Assembly (NCBI RefSeq): GCF_029542085.1
Contig: NZ_CP107036.1
Span: 5,704,001-5,768,000 of the forward strand
Length of the DNA stretch: 64,000 nt
Direction: 5' to 3'
DNA from: Sphingobacterium sp. ML3W
GTDB taxonomy: Bacteria; Bacteroidota; Bacteroidia; Sphingobacteriales; Sphingobacteriaceae
Notes under the pieces: model-generated
Seen by the model: only the letters and a program-made list of their open reading frames with translations
Databases searched by the model: none
What the model was told of the DNA's origin: nothing
Position numbers and translations under genes: made by a program
Shown here: piece after piece, positions 1 through 8,824 of the stretch
Layout: each line of letters begins with the position of its first letter
How positions within the stretch are numbered: position 1 is the stretch's first letter

Positions 1-969
1 CATTATTCGAAACCCAAGCAAAAAATAGATGCGGCCGTTGAATCTATTATGGTACCAAACGACGAGCAACGTTTTTCGAGATTAAACCCAGCCAGTTCTG
101 GCCCACGGATAGCTTTTAGAAACCTTGGGGCAGATCCGTTGCATTCGCTTACAATTGTGTATGGAACTAAGGGTTTTCCTTCCAAAACATTTCATTGGAT
201 GGGAAATCTCCCTTTTAATCAAGTGGCAGATGTAATGCTACCAGGGGAAATTCAGGAAAAAGACGGTGAAAATGCCTTTCATGTAGCGCTTATCAAACCG
301 AATGGTAAGAAAGATGCTTGGTCAGAAGACAATGAAATGGAAGTTGTTTTTACAGCATCAGAGAAATTTCCGAATGAATTTGTTGTGAAATTTCTTACAA
401 ATAAAGCACCTCAAGACAATAGTATTTCTTTAATAAATGCTCAGCAGGATACCGTTTTTCAAAAGAAGGCAGCACAGTTGACTGCACTCACACTTTATAC
501 TGATACGATACGCCTTGCTGCAGGTAATTACTCCTTTCACCTAATAGATACCGCTGGAAATGGACTACAGTTTTGGGCACAACCCGAAAACGGAGATGGT
601 TATCTTCGTATCTTCGACCTGAAAGGAAATCTTATTCATGCATTTGAAAGTGATTGTGGAGTGGGTGAAATGTTTAGTTTTAAGGCTGTTTCGGGTTTTG
701 AAATGGATACAACAAAGGCTCAATATGCATTCTCCCTGTATCCAAGATCGGTGGTTGACCAAACGCAGTTAAATGTGGTATCCAATAAGCAGAGCGATAT
801 GACCGTGCGGATAACGGTTGATGGTGTGCTATGGCAAAAGCATGAATATAAAGCTGTTAAAAATGCGATATTCAACTATGATCTTAATCATCTTCCTAAA
901 GGAAGGATAATTGTTGAAGCTTTTATGGATGGTATCAGTCGATTTAAAGGACGGATCAATAAAAAGTAG
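1..969 (+). CDS. 3' end of a secreted or surface protein, possibly PNGase F-related
   Basis: The reading frame is open from base 1, so the N-terminus lies outside the window; 322 residues are visible and the internal ATG at 49 need not be a start. The visible part looks like a beta-rich extracellular protein: two to three jelly-roll-like segments with many aromatic and Asn/Asp/Gly residues, including a stretch around GNGLQFW and GDGYLRIFD. This pattern reminds me of the C-terminal region of Bacteroidota proteins annotated as peptide-N-glycosidase F-related, but that is a recollection, not a search. No catalytic residues can be assigned. It converges on the ABC permease gene and ends just before a shared hairpin. 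The frame is secure; the function is tentative. Confidence 0.45.
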   Translation, partial: HYSKPKQKIDAAVESIMVPNDEQRFSRLNPASSGPRIAFRNLGADPLHSLTIVYGTKGFPSKTFHWMGNLPFNQVADVMLPGEIQEKDGENAFHVALIKPNGKKDAWSEDNEMEVVFTASEKFPNEFVVKFLTNKAPQDNSISLINAQQDTVFQKKAAQLTALTLYTDTIRLAAGNYSFHLIDTAGNGLQFWAQPENGDGYLRIFDLKGNLIHAFESDCGVGEMFSFKAVSGFEMDTTKAQYAFSLYPRSVVDQTQLNVVSNKQSDMTVRITVDGVLWQKHEYKAVKNAIFNYDLNHLPKGRIIVEAFMDGISRFKGRINKK

Positions 970-973
970 TCGT

Positions 974-1010
974 GAAATACACAGGTCCCATTTCTGGAGC
1001 CTGTGTATTC
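974..1010. terminator. Bidirectional terminator between convergent genes
   Basis: An inverted repeat (gaaatacacagg ... cctgtgtattc) lies in the 52-base gap between two convergent stop codons and can serve both strands. The trailing T-runs are weak. Confidence 0.55.
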
Positions 1011-1021
1011 ATAGCAATTTT

Positions 1022-2701
1022 TTAATTATCATCAAAGGCCAGACTTTTCCAATCCTCTTTTTGTAAATATTTGAGCATGATAAAAAATAATATCCAACCG
1101 AGTGTCGCCAGCACCCAAATCAATAGTTCATACTGAAAGATAACTTTATGAAAATAACCCAAAAGTCCGAGCAGACCTAAGATCAATAAATTGACCAGCG
1201 CTTTGGAACTTGATTGGCTCGCTTTGGAAAAAGGGTAGTTTTTTACAAGGAAGAGCATGATGAGGATACTTTCGATTCCACCAACAGCTGAGGAAAGCAA
1301 TAAGTCATTTATGGAGCTGATACCGAATAAAGGAACACAAATGCAAAGAAATAGAACATAAAATGGTAGTACGTATTTAATAAGACATGCTTTAAGTACA
1401 CCGGTCATAAATTGTCCCGGGCGATCTATTGGAGTGACATAATAGATCCAAGCGGCCTTATACTTATTGCTCTGTGTGATCAGTTGAAATACAGTTAATA
1501 TGGTTAGTAGTGAGAGGTAAAACATAACGATATATAAGCCAGATTCCCCTAACTTAACCAGTTTTTCTCTTATCGGCAAGCCTTCACCAGTCCGTAAAAA
1601 TAGAAATATAAAATAGATGGGTAAATAGGCCAAAGAGGGGTAAAGCTGCTGCTTAAATTCCCTTGTTTTTGAACTTATAAGCCATACGATACTAAACCCC
1701 GCCTCTTCAAGTGGAGATGAGCACAGCTTTGTTCCTAATTTTTTATATAACGGACGTTTTGTGAAGTTTTGCGAAATCACCTTTGTTGATTCAGGTAAAG
1801 GTGCATCTGCACTGGCTAGAGCGGCTATTTTTGCGTTAAAACCCCTAGAAAATAACTGTGTACAAGCGTAGATTCCAAAGAATGGAACAGCTATACCCAA
1901 AACAGAAAATAGGATGATCTGTAGACTATGGTCACCCAAAAGCAGAGATTGAAAAGAAGCAATCCAGGTACTGGGAAATAACCAAAGGAATTTGAGCTGT
2001 TCAATGGTCAATTGAGACTCGACGATCGTTTGAATCAGATTGGGGCCAAGGTAATAGGCTAAAAAAATGATCATTGAAAGCCCAATTTGTAGATAGGTAA
2101 TAATATCTTTAAATTTTTGGATGGGTAGATATTTGATGCTTATTAGATAGAAGCCATTGACGAATACCAATGCAACAAGTGTGCTTAATAGCAGTTGTAC
2201 AACCAGTAGAAAAATAGCGATAATATCCCAGTTGAAGAGGACATAGATCAAAAGTGGCAAGCATAATGCAATGACCTGATTGAAAAGTTTAATGGCAATA
2301 AATGTTATTCGCGATAATGCTATCGTTCGATCGTTGACCGGCTTGGGCATAATGATATATTGATCTCTGGTATCCAAAAGTATGGGTGAAAAGTCCGACA
2401 CTAATGTAATGCTCAGCATGCTGATAAAACAAAGCAGCATAATTGCAAGAGCTAAGTAGCGATCCGGAATTAGAATTAGAATAACCATGAACATCAAGCC
2501 AATGACCATATACATGATAAACTGTATAATAGAGGACGAAGATGAAGACTTTCCTGTATTCCGTTTCTTAAATGTGATTGGCTTTCTGTTATCTAGGGTA
2601 ACTTTAGTCTCTAGAATAATTTTAAACTGTGCAAAGTTTACCTCCAAATTTTCCCAGACTCCCCTAAATAGAAGAATAAATCGTAAGATATATCTTTCCA
2701 T
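1022..2701 (-). CDS. ABC transporter permease, multi-pass membrane protein
   Basis: About 559 residues if translation starts at the ATG at 2701 (MERYILRF), one base after the stop of the ATPase gene. An in-frame ATG at 2743 would overlap the ATPase by 41 bases and is less likely. After a cytoplasmic N-terminal segment there are roughly ten hydrophobic helices in two groups separated by a polar stretch, with no ATP-binding motif. This suits the membrane half of an exporter working with the ATPase immediately upstream in the same operon. The substrate is unknown; the family includes Bacteroidota permeases of ABC-2-like exporters. Confidence 0.8.
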   Translation of the reverse strand: MERYILRFILLFRGVWENLEVNFAQFKIILETKVTLDNRKPITFKKRNTGKSSSSSSIIQFIMYMVIGLMFMVILILIPDRYLALAIMLLCFISMLSITLVSDFSPILLDTRDQYIIMPKPVNDRTIALSRITFIAIKLFNQVIALCLPLLIYVLFNWDIIAIFLLVVQLLLSTLVALVFVNGFYLISIKYLPIQKFKDIITYLQIGLSMIIFLAYYLGPNLIQTIVESQLTIEQLKFLWLFPSTWIASFQSLLLGDHSLQIILFSVLGIAVPFFGIYACTQLFSRGFNAKIAALASADAPLPESTKVISQNFTKRPLYKKLGTKLCSSPLEEAGFSIVWLISSKTREFKQQLYPSLAYLPIYFIFLFLRTGEGLPIREKLVKLGESGLYIVMFYLSLLTILTVFQLITQSNKYKAAWIYYVTPIDRPGQFMTGVLKACLIKYVLPFYVLFLCICVPLFGISSINDLLLSSAVGGIESILIMLFLVKNYPFSKASQSSSKALVNLLILGLLGLLGYFHKVIFQYELLIWVLATLGWILFFIMLKYLQKEDWKSLAFDDN

Positions 2702-2702
2702 A

Positions 2703-3479
2703 TTATTGAATAGCGGTGATGATGTCAGATGCATCCAGTGCATCGTTGTCGGTATTGGTTAATTTTGCAAATATGTGCTCAAGTGATTCGTTGGGATTTG
2801 ACTTCAATTCGTCAATTGTTCCATCTGCAATAATACTCCCCTGACTGATCAGTAGGATTCGATCGGATACTTTTTCAACGACATCCATCATGTGTGAGCA
2901 GTAAAAAATAGTCTTACCTTCTTTGGCGAGTAACGATATGAGTTCCTTTACGAAGATTACCGCATTGGCATCTAGCCCAGACAGGGGCTCATCCAGGATG
3001 ATGATCTGCGGATTATGGATAATACCGGATATAAGGAGCACCTTCTGACGCATACCTTTGGAAAAGGTGTCCATTCTATTATTAGCATTTACGGCTAGAC
3101 CGAATGCGCTTAATAATTTGAGGGAACGTTCCTGGATAGTATGATCCTCCATACCATATAATTTTCCGACAAAATCTAGATATTCCATTGGGGTCAATAC
3201 TTCGTAAAGCTCCGCATTTTCAGGAACATACCCGAGTTGAGATTTTATGGAAAGCGGATCCTTTTGAATATCGATGCCATTGATCTCAACTTTACCAGTG
3301 AAATCTTCAATCAATCCGGTCAATATTTTGACTGTAGTAGACTTTCCTGCGCCATTGGGACCTATATAGCCAATGACCTGACCTGGAAATATATCCAGAT
3401 TGATCCCTTTTAAAATTTCTTTTGTTCCGTATGATTTTTTTAGGTCAACAATACGAATGAGCGGCAACATACCTTCCAT
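2703..3479 (-). CDS. ABC transporter ATP-binding protein
   Basis: A 258-residue nucleotide-binding subunit. Visible motifs in order are Walker A (GPNGAGKST, about residues 39-47), a Q-loop region, a divergent signature (FSKGMRQK in place of LSGGQ), Walker B (IIILDEP) with the D-loop (SGLDA), and an H-loop (YCSHMMD). This order is typical of the CcmA/multidrug-type ATPases that energise ABC-2 permeases. The start could be the first ATG or the fourth codon (MLPLIRIV). The downstream permease gene follows within one base, so the two are co-translated and almost certainly form one exporter. Confidence 0.92.
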   Translation of the reverse strand: MEGMLPLIRIVDLKKSYGTKEILKGINLDIFPGQVIGYIGPNGAGKSTTVKILTGLIEDFTGKVEINGIDIQKDPLSIKSQLGYVPENAELYEVLTPMEYLDFVGKLYGMEDHTIQERSLKLLSAFGLAVNANNRMDTFSKGMRQKVLLISGIIHNPQIIILDEPLSGLDANAVIFVKELISLLAKEGKTIFYCSHMMDVVEKVSDRILLISQGSIIADGTIDELKSNPNESLEHIFAKLTNTDNDALDASDIITAIQ

Positions 3480-3542
3480 ATATTTAAATCTTTTAAGGTA
3501 AACTTACATAAAAATATAGAGTTGCGGGCTTTATTTATTCAG

Positions 3543-3568
3543 AAAAAAGGAGTCCTAAGACTCCTTTC
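3543..3568 (-). terminator. Rho-independent terminator
   Basis: Stem aaaggagtc/gactccttt with a T-run on the minus strand, placed 24 bases after the stop of the acidic-protein gene. Confidence 0.75.
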
Positions 3569-3591
3569 AAAACTACTTTATAATTGGAAAA

Positions 3592-3981
3592 CTAACTATC
3601 ATTTTTTGGATATCCTTCTTCATCAAGATCATCTCTGAGATCCTCTTCATTTTGGGCCAGCTTTTTATCTAAAGGAGATAGCCTATTGTGCTTGAAACTT
3701 TCGATTCGCATATGTGCATCCTCTAGCGCATCTTCCTCTAAATCTTCGCGATCAGCGTATTCATCACCGACAAAAGGATTTGAATTATCATAAGTAGAGT
3801 CATCATCTATTGCACCTTCGGATAGTGTGTCATAATTTGCCGGATGATCGTAATCTGGATCATTATCGTCCACATCCATCTCATAACTGTCCATATCCTT
3901 GTTGTAAGCTAGATTTTGCTCCGAATCAGGGTAATCAGCTTCGACTTTTCCCTTCGTCTTTTTGTGTCCTGTGCTAGCCAT
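3592..3981 (-). CDS. Small highly acidic hypothetical protein
   Basis: About 129 residues from the ATG at 3981 (MASTGHKKTKGK); an upstream in-frame ATG at 4011 adds ten less plausible residues. The N-terminal dozen residues are basic, and the rest is dominated by Asp and Glu (about a third of the protein) with many Asn, Tyr and Ser, so it should be largely disordered and soluble. There is no signal peptide or membrane helix. I do not recognise a family. It is a single-gene unit with its own terminator. Confidence 0.7.
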   Translation of the reverse strand: MASTGHKKTKGKVEADYPDSEQNLAYNKDMDSYEMDVDDNDPDYDHPANYDTLSEGAIDDDSTYDNSNPFVGDEYADREDLEEDALEDAHMRIESFKHNRLSPLDKKLAQNEEDLRDDLDEEGYPKNDS

Positions 3982-4187
3982 AATTCTATGATTTATCTCC
4001 AAATAATACAACAGGCAGCAGCGTGAAAAGTTTTAGAAATTATCACAATACTAGTGATGGAGTACATTTTTTTTAGCAATTGATAAATTCGCTGAAATAG
4101 TGATCATAAAGGATAAAATTCTACCTGATAATGCAAACAAATTGAAAATATTATTGTTACTAATAGTAACAGTAAATCTTGCCCATT

Positions 4188-4448
4188 ATGATTTTCAAGC
4201 GTTTAAATTATCAGACATTACAGAGTTTGCGCCTACAGGGGTATAATATCTTATTGACCATCGGGCGTTCAGAAGATGAGAACCCAATTTATTTCCCCAT
4301 GAAATTGGAATCATTCAATTCGACACAGACAAATGCAAGTAGCGCACAAGAACGTACACTCCAGGGTCAGAAGATATTGATTCTTGACGAAGCGATCCAA
4401 CGTTCGTTAAATAATGACCTCAATGGTGTCATTCAACTTGACAACTAG
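4188..4448 (+). CDS. Small hypothetical protein
   Basis: An 86-residue protein if it starts at the ATG at 4188 (MIFKRLNYQ). A TTG nine bases earlier is in frame but unnecessary. It is predicted soluble, with a short beta-like start and a Ser/Thr/Gln/Asn-rich middle. No known domain is recognised. It ends convergently with the AraC gene, overlapping its stop by four bases. Its codon use resembles the neighbours, so it is probably real. Confidence 0.55.
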   Translation: MIFKRLNYQTLQSLRLQGYNILLTIGRSEDENPIYFPMKLESFNSTQTNASSAQERTLQGQKILILDEAIQRSLNNDLNGVIQLDN

Positions 4449-5269
4449 CTGACTGCTTTTCTAGATTTTTTATAAGTACTTGGGGTTATATTTCTCTTTT
4501 TCTTATAAAAGTTGGTCAGGTGACTTTCATCGTTAAAACCTAGTTCATCCACAATCTGTTTCATGGTGTATTGGCTCGATGCCAACCTTTCTTCGATAAG
4601 CTGGGTACGAATATCGTCTATATACAGTTTATAACTTTTCTGGTATTTTTTCTTAAAAAAGGCGCCAAAGTAATTGGCCGAAATCTGAAAATGATCAGCT
4701 ATACTTTTTATTTGTAGCTTGTCAGGGAAATAAATGTTTTGTTGGATATAAACTTCTATTTCTTGGGACATGTCACGGGACTCATTGATTGGAAGATCCA
4801 GATCTTTTAATATATTTTCGATTAATGCGAAGAGTGACATCACTTGATGAAAGACAAAGGTAGAGGTCGCTGCATTTTCAGATTCTCCCTGTTGATAAAT
4901 TAAGGAGATTACTTTTTCTATTAATTTTCTATTCTCCTTTTTAAGAGACAGGCTTTTATTGCGTAGTGTTTCCGAATTGAAAATATCCTGAGGATTGTAA
5001 GATAAGCAAAAATTTTGTTGTATATGATGCAGATCTTTAAAGTAATGGCTTGAAAAATATAAAATAAATACACTCGAATCTTTCTTACTTTCAAGTATTT
5101 CTGATGCGGTATTCAGGAAAAGTAGATTTTCTTTGAGAAATTTTGCACCATTGCTTTTTGATACCAACGTGCCTTCCGAAATATAAGCCAATGCAAAATC
5201 AAAACCTAGTTCGCCTAGATCAATCTTTTGTTTGTGTTTGATTTTTTCGGGGAGAAAGGATAAATTCAT
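4445..5269 (-). CDS. AraC-family transcriptional regulator
   Basis: The protein has 274 residues. The C-terminal hundred residues form the AraC/XylS double helix-turn-helix: a first helix pair around IKSIADHFQISANYFGAFFKK and a second around TMKQIVDELGFNDESHLTNFYKK, the latter matching the family's LGF.D.S.F..FKK pattern. The N-terminal 160 residues are a sensory or dimerisation part that I cannot assign to a ligand family. Such proteins bind DNA as activators. The targets are not evident; the neighbouring SDR gene on the same strand is a possible one. Confidence 0.88.
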   Translation of the reverse strand: MNLSFLPEKIKHKQKIDLGELGFDFALAYISEGTLVSKSNGAKFLKENLLFLNTASEILESKKDSSVFILYFSSHYFKDLHHIQQNFCLSYNPQDIFNSETLRNKSLSLKKENRKLIEKVISLIYQQGESENAATSTFVFHQVMSLFALIENILKDLDLPINESRDMSQEIEVYIQQNIYFPDKLQIKSIADHFQISANYFGAFFKKKYQKSYKLYIDDIRTQLIEERLASSQYTMKQIVDELGFNDESHLTNFYKKKRNITPSTYKKSRKAVS

Positions 5270-5393
5270 TGTGTAGTTGTAAATTTTGTTTTATCGAATG
5301 ATAATCAATATGACAACCAAATATCGTTATTTTGATTATATCTTTTGACTTTTTAAAGAAAACAGTGTACTGTTGCAGGTCCCAGAAATAGGG

Positions 5394-6263
5394 CTAAGTA
5401 CTTTTTGCGCTTCGCGTCATTTTTTCGATATTATCCCATTGTTCTTCGGGAATAATATCCAGACCGTTAAATTCTCCTGCGCCTTTTAACCACTCTCCAC
5501 CGTCTATTGTTATGACATCGCCATTAATGTAGCTGGAAAAATCCGATACAAGATATGCCGCAAGATCAGCCAGCTCGTCTAATTGTCCTAAACGTCCTAG
5601 TGGGATCCGTTTTGTAGGAGATAGGAGCTCGCCCAATTCACCTGGTAGTAGACGTTCCATTGCACCTGAAGTCTGAAAGGGACCAGGGGCAATTGCATTT
5701 AGACGTATACCTTTTTTTCCCCATTCGACAGCAAGGGATCTTGTCATTGCTAATACACCAGCCTTGGCTGTCGCGGAAGGGACCACATAACCTGAACCTG
5801 TCCAGGCATAAGTCGTTACAATGCTAAGCACCGTTTTATTTTGGTCCTTATTTTCAATCCAACGTTTGCCCAATGCTAAGGTGTAATTTATGCTACCCTG
5901 AAGTACTATTCCGATGACAGACTCAAAAGCACGATGACTCAGCCGTTCGGTAGGAGATATAAAATTTCCTGCGGCATTGTTGATTAAGATGTCGATCCCG
6001 CCCAATTGTTCGTAGCCATAAGCTACTACACGCTCTACATCTTCATAATTACGCACATCACCAGCTATCGCCAGGCATGTGCCTTGGTGTTTTTCGGATA
6101 GTTCTTTTGCTGTATGTTGAATCACATCATCCTTTCGGCTGCTGATTAGGCAAGAGGCACCTAGTTCCAGGAAATAATCAGTCATCGCTTTTCCTAGCCC
6201 AGTACCGCCACCTGTAATTAAAATGCGTTTGCCTTTTAGTGCACCTTCTTTTAACATGCCCAT
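5394..6263 (-). CDS. SDR oxidoreductase, 2,4-dienoyl-CoA reductase-like
   Basis: A 289-residue short-chain dehydrogenase. The Rossmann motif is TGGGTGLGKA (about residues 17-26), followed by the D.R, NNAAGNF and late GP.TSG cofactor segments. The usual catalytic YxxxK is replaced by SATAK, so the Lys is kept and the Tyr is absent. This is the known state of the peroxisomal-type 2,4-dienoyl-CoA reductases, and with NNAAGNF and RLN.IAPGP it points to that subfamily. The predicted reaction is NADPH-dependent reduction of 2,4-dienoyl-CoA in unsaturated fatty-acid degradation. A start at the third codon (MLKEG) is also possible. Confidence 0.8.
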   Translation of the reverse strand: MGMLKEGALKGKRILITGGGTGLGKAMTDYFLELGASCLISSRKDDVIQHTAKELSEKHQGTCLAIAGDVRNYEDVERVVAYGYEQLGGIDILINNAAGNFISPTERLSHRAFESVIGIVLQGSINYTLALGKRWIENKDQNKTVLSIVTTYAWTGSGYVVPSATAKAGVLAMTRSLAVEWGKKGIRLNAIAPGPFQTSGAMERLLPGELGELLSPTKRIPLGRLGQLDELADLAAYLVSDFSSYINGDVITIDGGEWLKGAGEFNGLDIIPEEQWDNIEKMTRSAKST

Positions 6264-6356
6264 ATCTTGTTTCGTTTTTATGTATGATTAAGTTACATAA
6301 ATTTGAATGAAAATAAAAGTGGTGAATGAAAGACAGGGGAGGTGAGGGGATTGTAG

Positions 6357-6469
6357 CAAATGATAGGGGTAGGCTAACAAATGATAGGCGAACATAGGGA
6401 AGATGAAGACAAATTATAGGGAAAGCGGGAATGATGGGGAAGGTAAGGATGTAACTAACAAATGATAGG
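6357..6469 (+). repeat. Three short direct repeats caaatgatagg
   Basis: The gap between the SDR gene and tsf (about 313 bases) holds a purine-rich tract on the plus strand in which (taa)caaatgatagg occurs at 6357-6367, 6375-6388 and 6456-6469, with degenerate copies (gacaaattatagg, gaatgatgggg) between. No ORF or RNA gene is visible; the rest of the gap is the tsf terminator. Confidence 0.6.
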
Positions 6470-6503
6470 AAAATAGAACTGTAAGGTCGACTGCCTATAA
6501 ATA

Positions 6504-6543
6504 AAAAACAGGGACTATTGACAAAATAGTCCCTGTTTTTTAT
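6504..6543 (-). terminator. Rho-independent terminator of the ribosomal operon
   Basis: A strong inverted repeat (aaaaacagggactat ... atagtccctgttttt) follows tsf on the minus strand with an A/T-rich tail on both sides. It ends the rplM-rpsI-rpsB-tsf transcript. Confidence 0.85.
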
Positions 6544-6576
6544 TTTTTCCGATCTATTACTAGAAAGGAAATATGC

Positions 6577-7413
6577 TTATGCGCCTAATTGTACGCGTTT
6601 GAAAGCAGTTACAGTTAATCCTTTAGAAACTGAGTCTAAGAATTGAGCGATATTTTTAGAAGAATCTTTTACAAATTCCTGGTTCAACAACGTAGTGTCT
6701 TTGAAGAATTTGTTCAATTTACCTTGAGCGATTTTCTCAGCCATCTCTGCTGGTTTACCTTCTGCAATGATTTGCTCTTTCGCAATAGCGATTTCACGCT
6801 CGATTGTGTTTTGATCAACACCATCTTTATCAATTGCGATAGGGTTCATAGCAGCGATTTGCATAGCAACATCCTTACCAGCTTCTTCAGCACCAGCTGC
6901 ATCAGCGGAAAGACCTACCAATACACCTAAGCGGTAGTTACCGTGGATGTAAGCGATTACTTTCTCTGCAGTGATAGTTTCGTATTTAGAAACGTCAATT
7001 TTCTCACCGATTACACCAGTTTGCTCGATCAAAGCATCAGCGATTTTCTTGCCATCAATTTCCAAACCTTTCAATTCTTCCAAAGAAGCAGGTTTGTTGT
7101 TCAACGCTAGGTCTGCGATTTTTTCTGCGAAAGCTACGAAATCTGAGTTTTTAGCTACGAAGTCAGTTTCACAGTTTACTTCAACTACGATACCTGATTT
7201 ACCATCAGCAGTTGCTTTAGCGATGATAACACCTTCGTTAGAGTCGCGATCTTGACGGCTAGCAGCTACTTTAGCGCCTTTTTTGCGCAAGTAATCTACA
7301 GCAGCTTCAAAGTCACCATTAGACTCAACCAAAGCTTTTTTACAATCCATCATACCAGCGCCAGTTTGTTGACGCAATTTGTTTACATCTGATGCAGAAA
7401 TTTGTACTGACAT
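6577..7413 (-). CDS. tsf: Translation elongation factor Ts
   Basis: At 278 residues it has the family's usual length. The N-terminal UBA-like region contains LRQQTGAGMMDCKKAL, and the conserved EF-Tu-contact motif TDFVAKN lies near residue 82 (VNCETDFVAKNSDF). The C-terminal dimerisation part carries the coiled-coil-like EREIAIAKEQI segment. EF-Ts exchanges GDP for GTP on EF-Tu in the cytoplasm. It is the last gene of the rplM-rpsI-rpsB-tsf operon, separated from rpsB by a 197-base spacer that contains a hairpin. Confidence 0.98.
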   Translation of the reverse strand: MSVQISASDVNKLRQQTGAGMMDCKKALVESNGDFEAAVDYLRKKGAKVAASRQDRDSNEGVIIAKATADGKSGIVVEVNCETDFVAKNSDFVAFAEKIADLALNNKPASLEELKGLEIDGKKIADALIEQTGVIGEKIDVSKYETITAEKVIAYIHGNYRLGVLVGLSADAAGAEEAGKDVAMQIAAMNPIAIDKDGVDQNTIEREIAIAKEQIIAEGKPAEMAEKIAQGKLNKFFKDTTLLNQEFVKDSSKNIAQFLDSVSKGLTVTAFKRVQLGA

Positions 7414-7524
7414 GTTTATTTCTTTTTATTATTGTTTACTACTGAAAATTTTGTACAATATTAACTTAAAACATGTTAAGCTAATATGAAGTTTAACATT
7501 CCTTGATAATCGAGAGTTGTTAAA

Positions 7525-7600
7525 CCAAAAAACCGGAGAGATAGGCTAGTTCAAGAAAAGTAATCTTTTCCAGAAACTAACGCTACGCTATCCGGTTTGG
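7525..7600 (-). promoter_or_regulatory. Structured rpsB-tsf spacer, possible attenuating hairpin
   Basis: Reading the minus strand after rpsB, ccaaaccggatag pairs with a distal ctatctctccggttttttgg. An inner hairpin (gaaaagattacttttc) sits between the arms and a short T-run (ggtttaac) follows. The arms flank the whole spacer, so the element could partially terminate between rpsB and tsf or act as an RNA-processing site. Confidence 0.5.
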
Positions 7601-7610
7601 AATAAAAATA

Positions 7611-8408
7611 TTATTCTCCGTCTTTCGCTTTGCGAGGACGTTTAGCTTCTGAAGCTTCACTATTGTCAACTTTTGCTTTTGCAGCAGCAGCATCTTTTTC
7701 AGCTTCTTCTTCTTTGTCGCGTTTGCGCTCGTCCAAACCTTCTTGGATTGCTTGACCAATGATGCTAGCGATTAAGCTAATAGATTTACTAGCGTCATCA
7801 TTTGCAGGGATTGGGAAATCAATGTTTGAAGGGTCAGAGTTTGTATCTACCATCGCGAAAGTAGGGATGTTCAATTTCATTGCTTCAGAAACAGCGATGT
7901 GTTCTTTTTTCACATCGATGATGAATAAAGCAGCTGGCAAACGGTTCAAATCAGCGATACCTCCTAAAAGGTTTTCTAATTTGATACGCTCACGTTGAAT
8001 CATCAACTTTTCTTTCTTAGACAATACATCATAAGTACCGTCTTTTTGCATTTTGTCGATGTTAGACATTTTTTTGATAGACTTACGAACTGTAGCGAAG
8101 TTTGTAAGCATACCACCTAACCAACGCTCAGTCACGAAAGGCATGTTAACCTCTTTAGCTTGTTGTGCGATGATTTCTTTTGCTTGTTTTTTCGTTGCTA
8201 CGAATAAAACTTTGCGACCTGATTTTACTATTTGTTTGATAGCTGAAGCAGCTTCTTCTAATTTCGTAAGAGTTTTGTTCAAGTCAATGATGTGGATACC
8301 GTTGCGCTCCATGAAAATGTACTTAGCCATTTTCGGATCCCATTTACGTGTAAGGTGACCAAAGTGCACACCTGCATCCAATAAATCTTGATAAGTAGTT
8401 CTTGCCAT
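7611..8408 (-). CDS. rpsB: 30S ribosomal protein S2
   Basis: A 265-residue S2 protein. The N-terminus (TYQDLLDAGVHFGHLTRKW) and the central LGGMLTNF and PTFAMVDTNSDP motifs are diagnostic. The last 35 residues are a charged Lys/Glu/Ala tail common in Bacteroidota S2. It binds the 30S subunit late in assembly. It is the third gene of the operon, 18 bases after rpsI. Confidence 0.98.
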   Translation of the reverse strand: MARTTYQDLLDAGVHFGHLTRKWDPKMAKYIFMERNGIHIIDLNKTLTKLEEAASAIKQIVKSGRKVLFVATKKQAKEIIAQQAKEVNMPFVTERWLGGMLTNFATVRKSIKKMSNIDKMQKDGTYDVLSKKEKLMIQRERIKLENLLGGIADLNRLPAALFIIDVKKEHIAVSEAMKLNIPTFAMVDTNSDPSNIDFPIPANDDASKSISLIASIIGQAIQEGLDERKRDKEEEAEKDAAAAKAKVDNSEASEAKRPRKAKDGE

Positions 8409-8426
8409 TTTTTGATCCTCCTTTGA

Positions 8427-8813
8427 TTAACGTTTACTGAATTGGAATCTTCTACGAGCTTTACGACGTCCTGGTTTCTTACGCTCAACCATACGGTCAT
8501 CACGTGTTACTAAACCTTTAGCGCGTAATGCAGGTTTAACTTCTGGGTTAAGCTCAACCAAAGCTTTTGCGATCGCTAGGCGAACAGCTTCTGCTTGACC
8601 TTTAACACCACCTCCGTTAACGTTTACTTTTACATCAAAGTTTGCTAATTCACCAGCTACGCTCAATGATTGTGTAGCGATATATTGCAAAGGTAATGTT
8701 GGGAAATACTCTTTGTAGTCTTTACCGTTTATGATAATGTTTCCGCTACCAGCAGTTAAGTAAATGCGGGCAACAGCAGTTTTTCTTCTTCCTGAAGTGT
8801 TAGTTGTTGACAT
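8427..8813 (-). CDS. rpsI: 30S ribosomal protein S9
   Basis: The protein has 128 residues and starts at ATG. It shows the S9 signature GGGVKGQAEAVRLAIAKAL and the very basic C-terminal tail ending FQFSKR, whose final Lys-Arg reaches the P-site tRNA in the ribosome. It lies 11 bases after rplM, the usual L13-S9 pairing. Confidence 0.98.
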   Translation of the reverse strand: MSTTNTSGRRKTAVARIYLTAGSGNIIINGKDYKEYFPTLPLQYIATQSLSVAGELANFDVKVNVNGGGVKGQAEAVRLAIAKALVELNPEVKPALRAKGLVTRDDRMVERKKPGRRKARRRFQFSKR

Positions 8814-8824
8814 GTCGATGCTCC

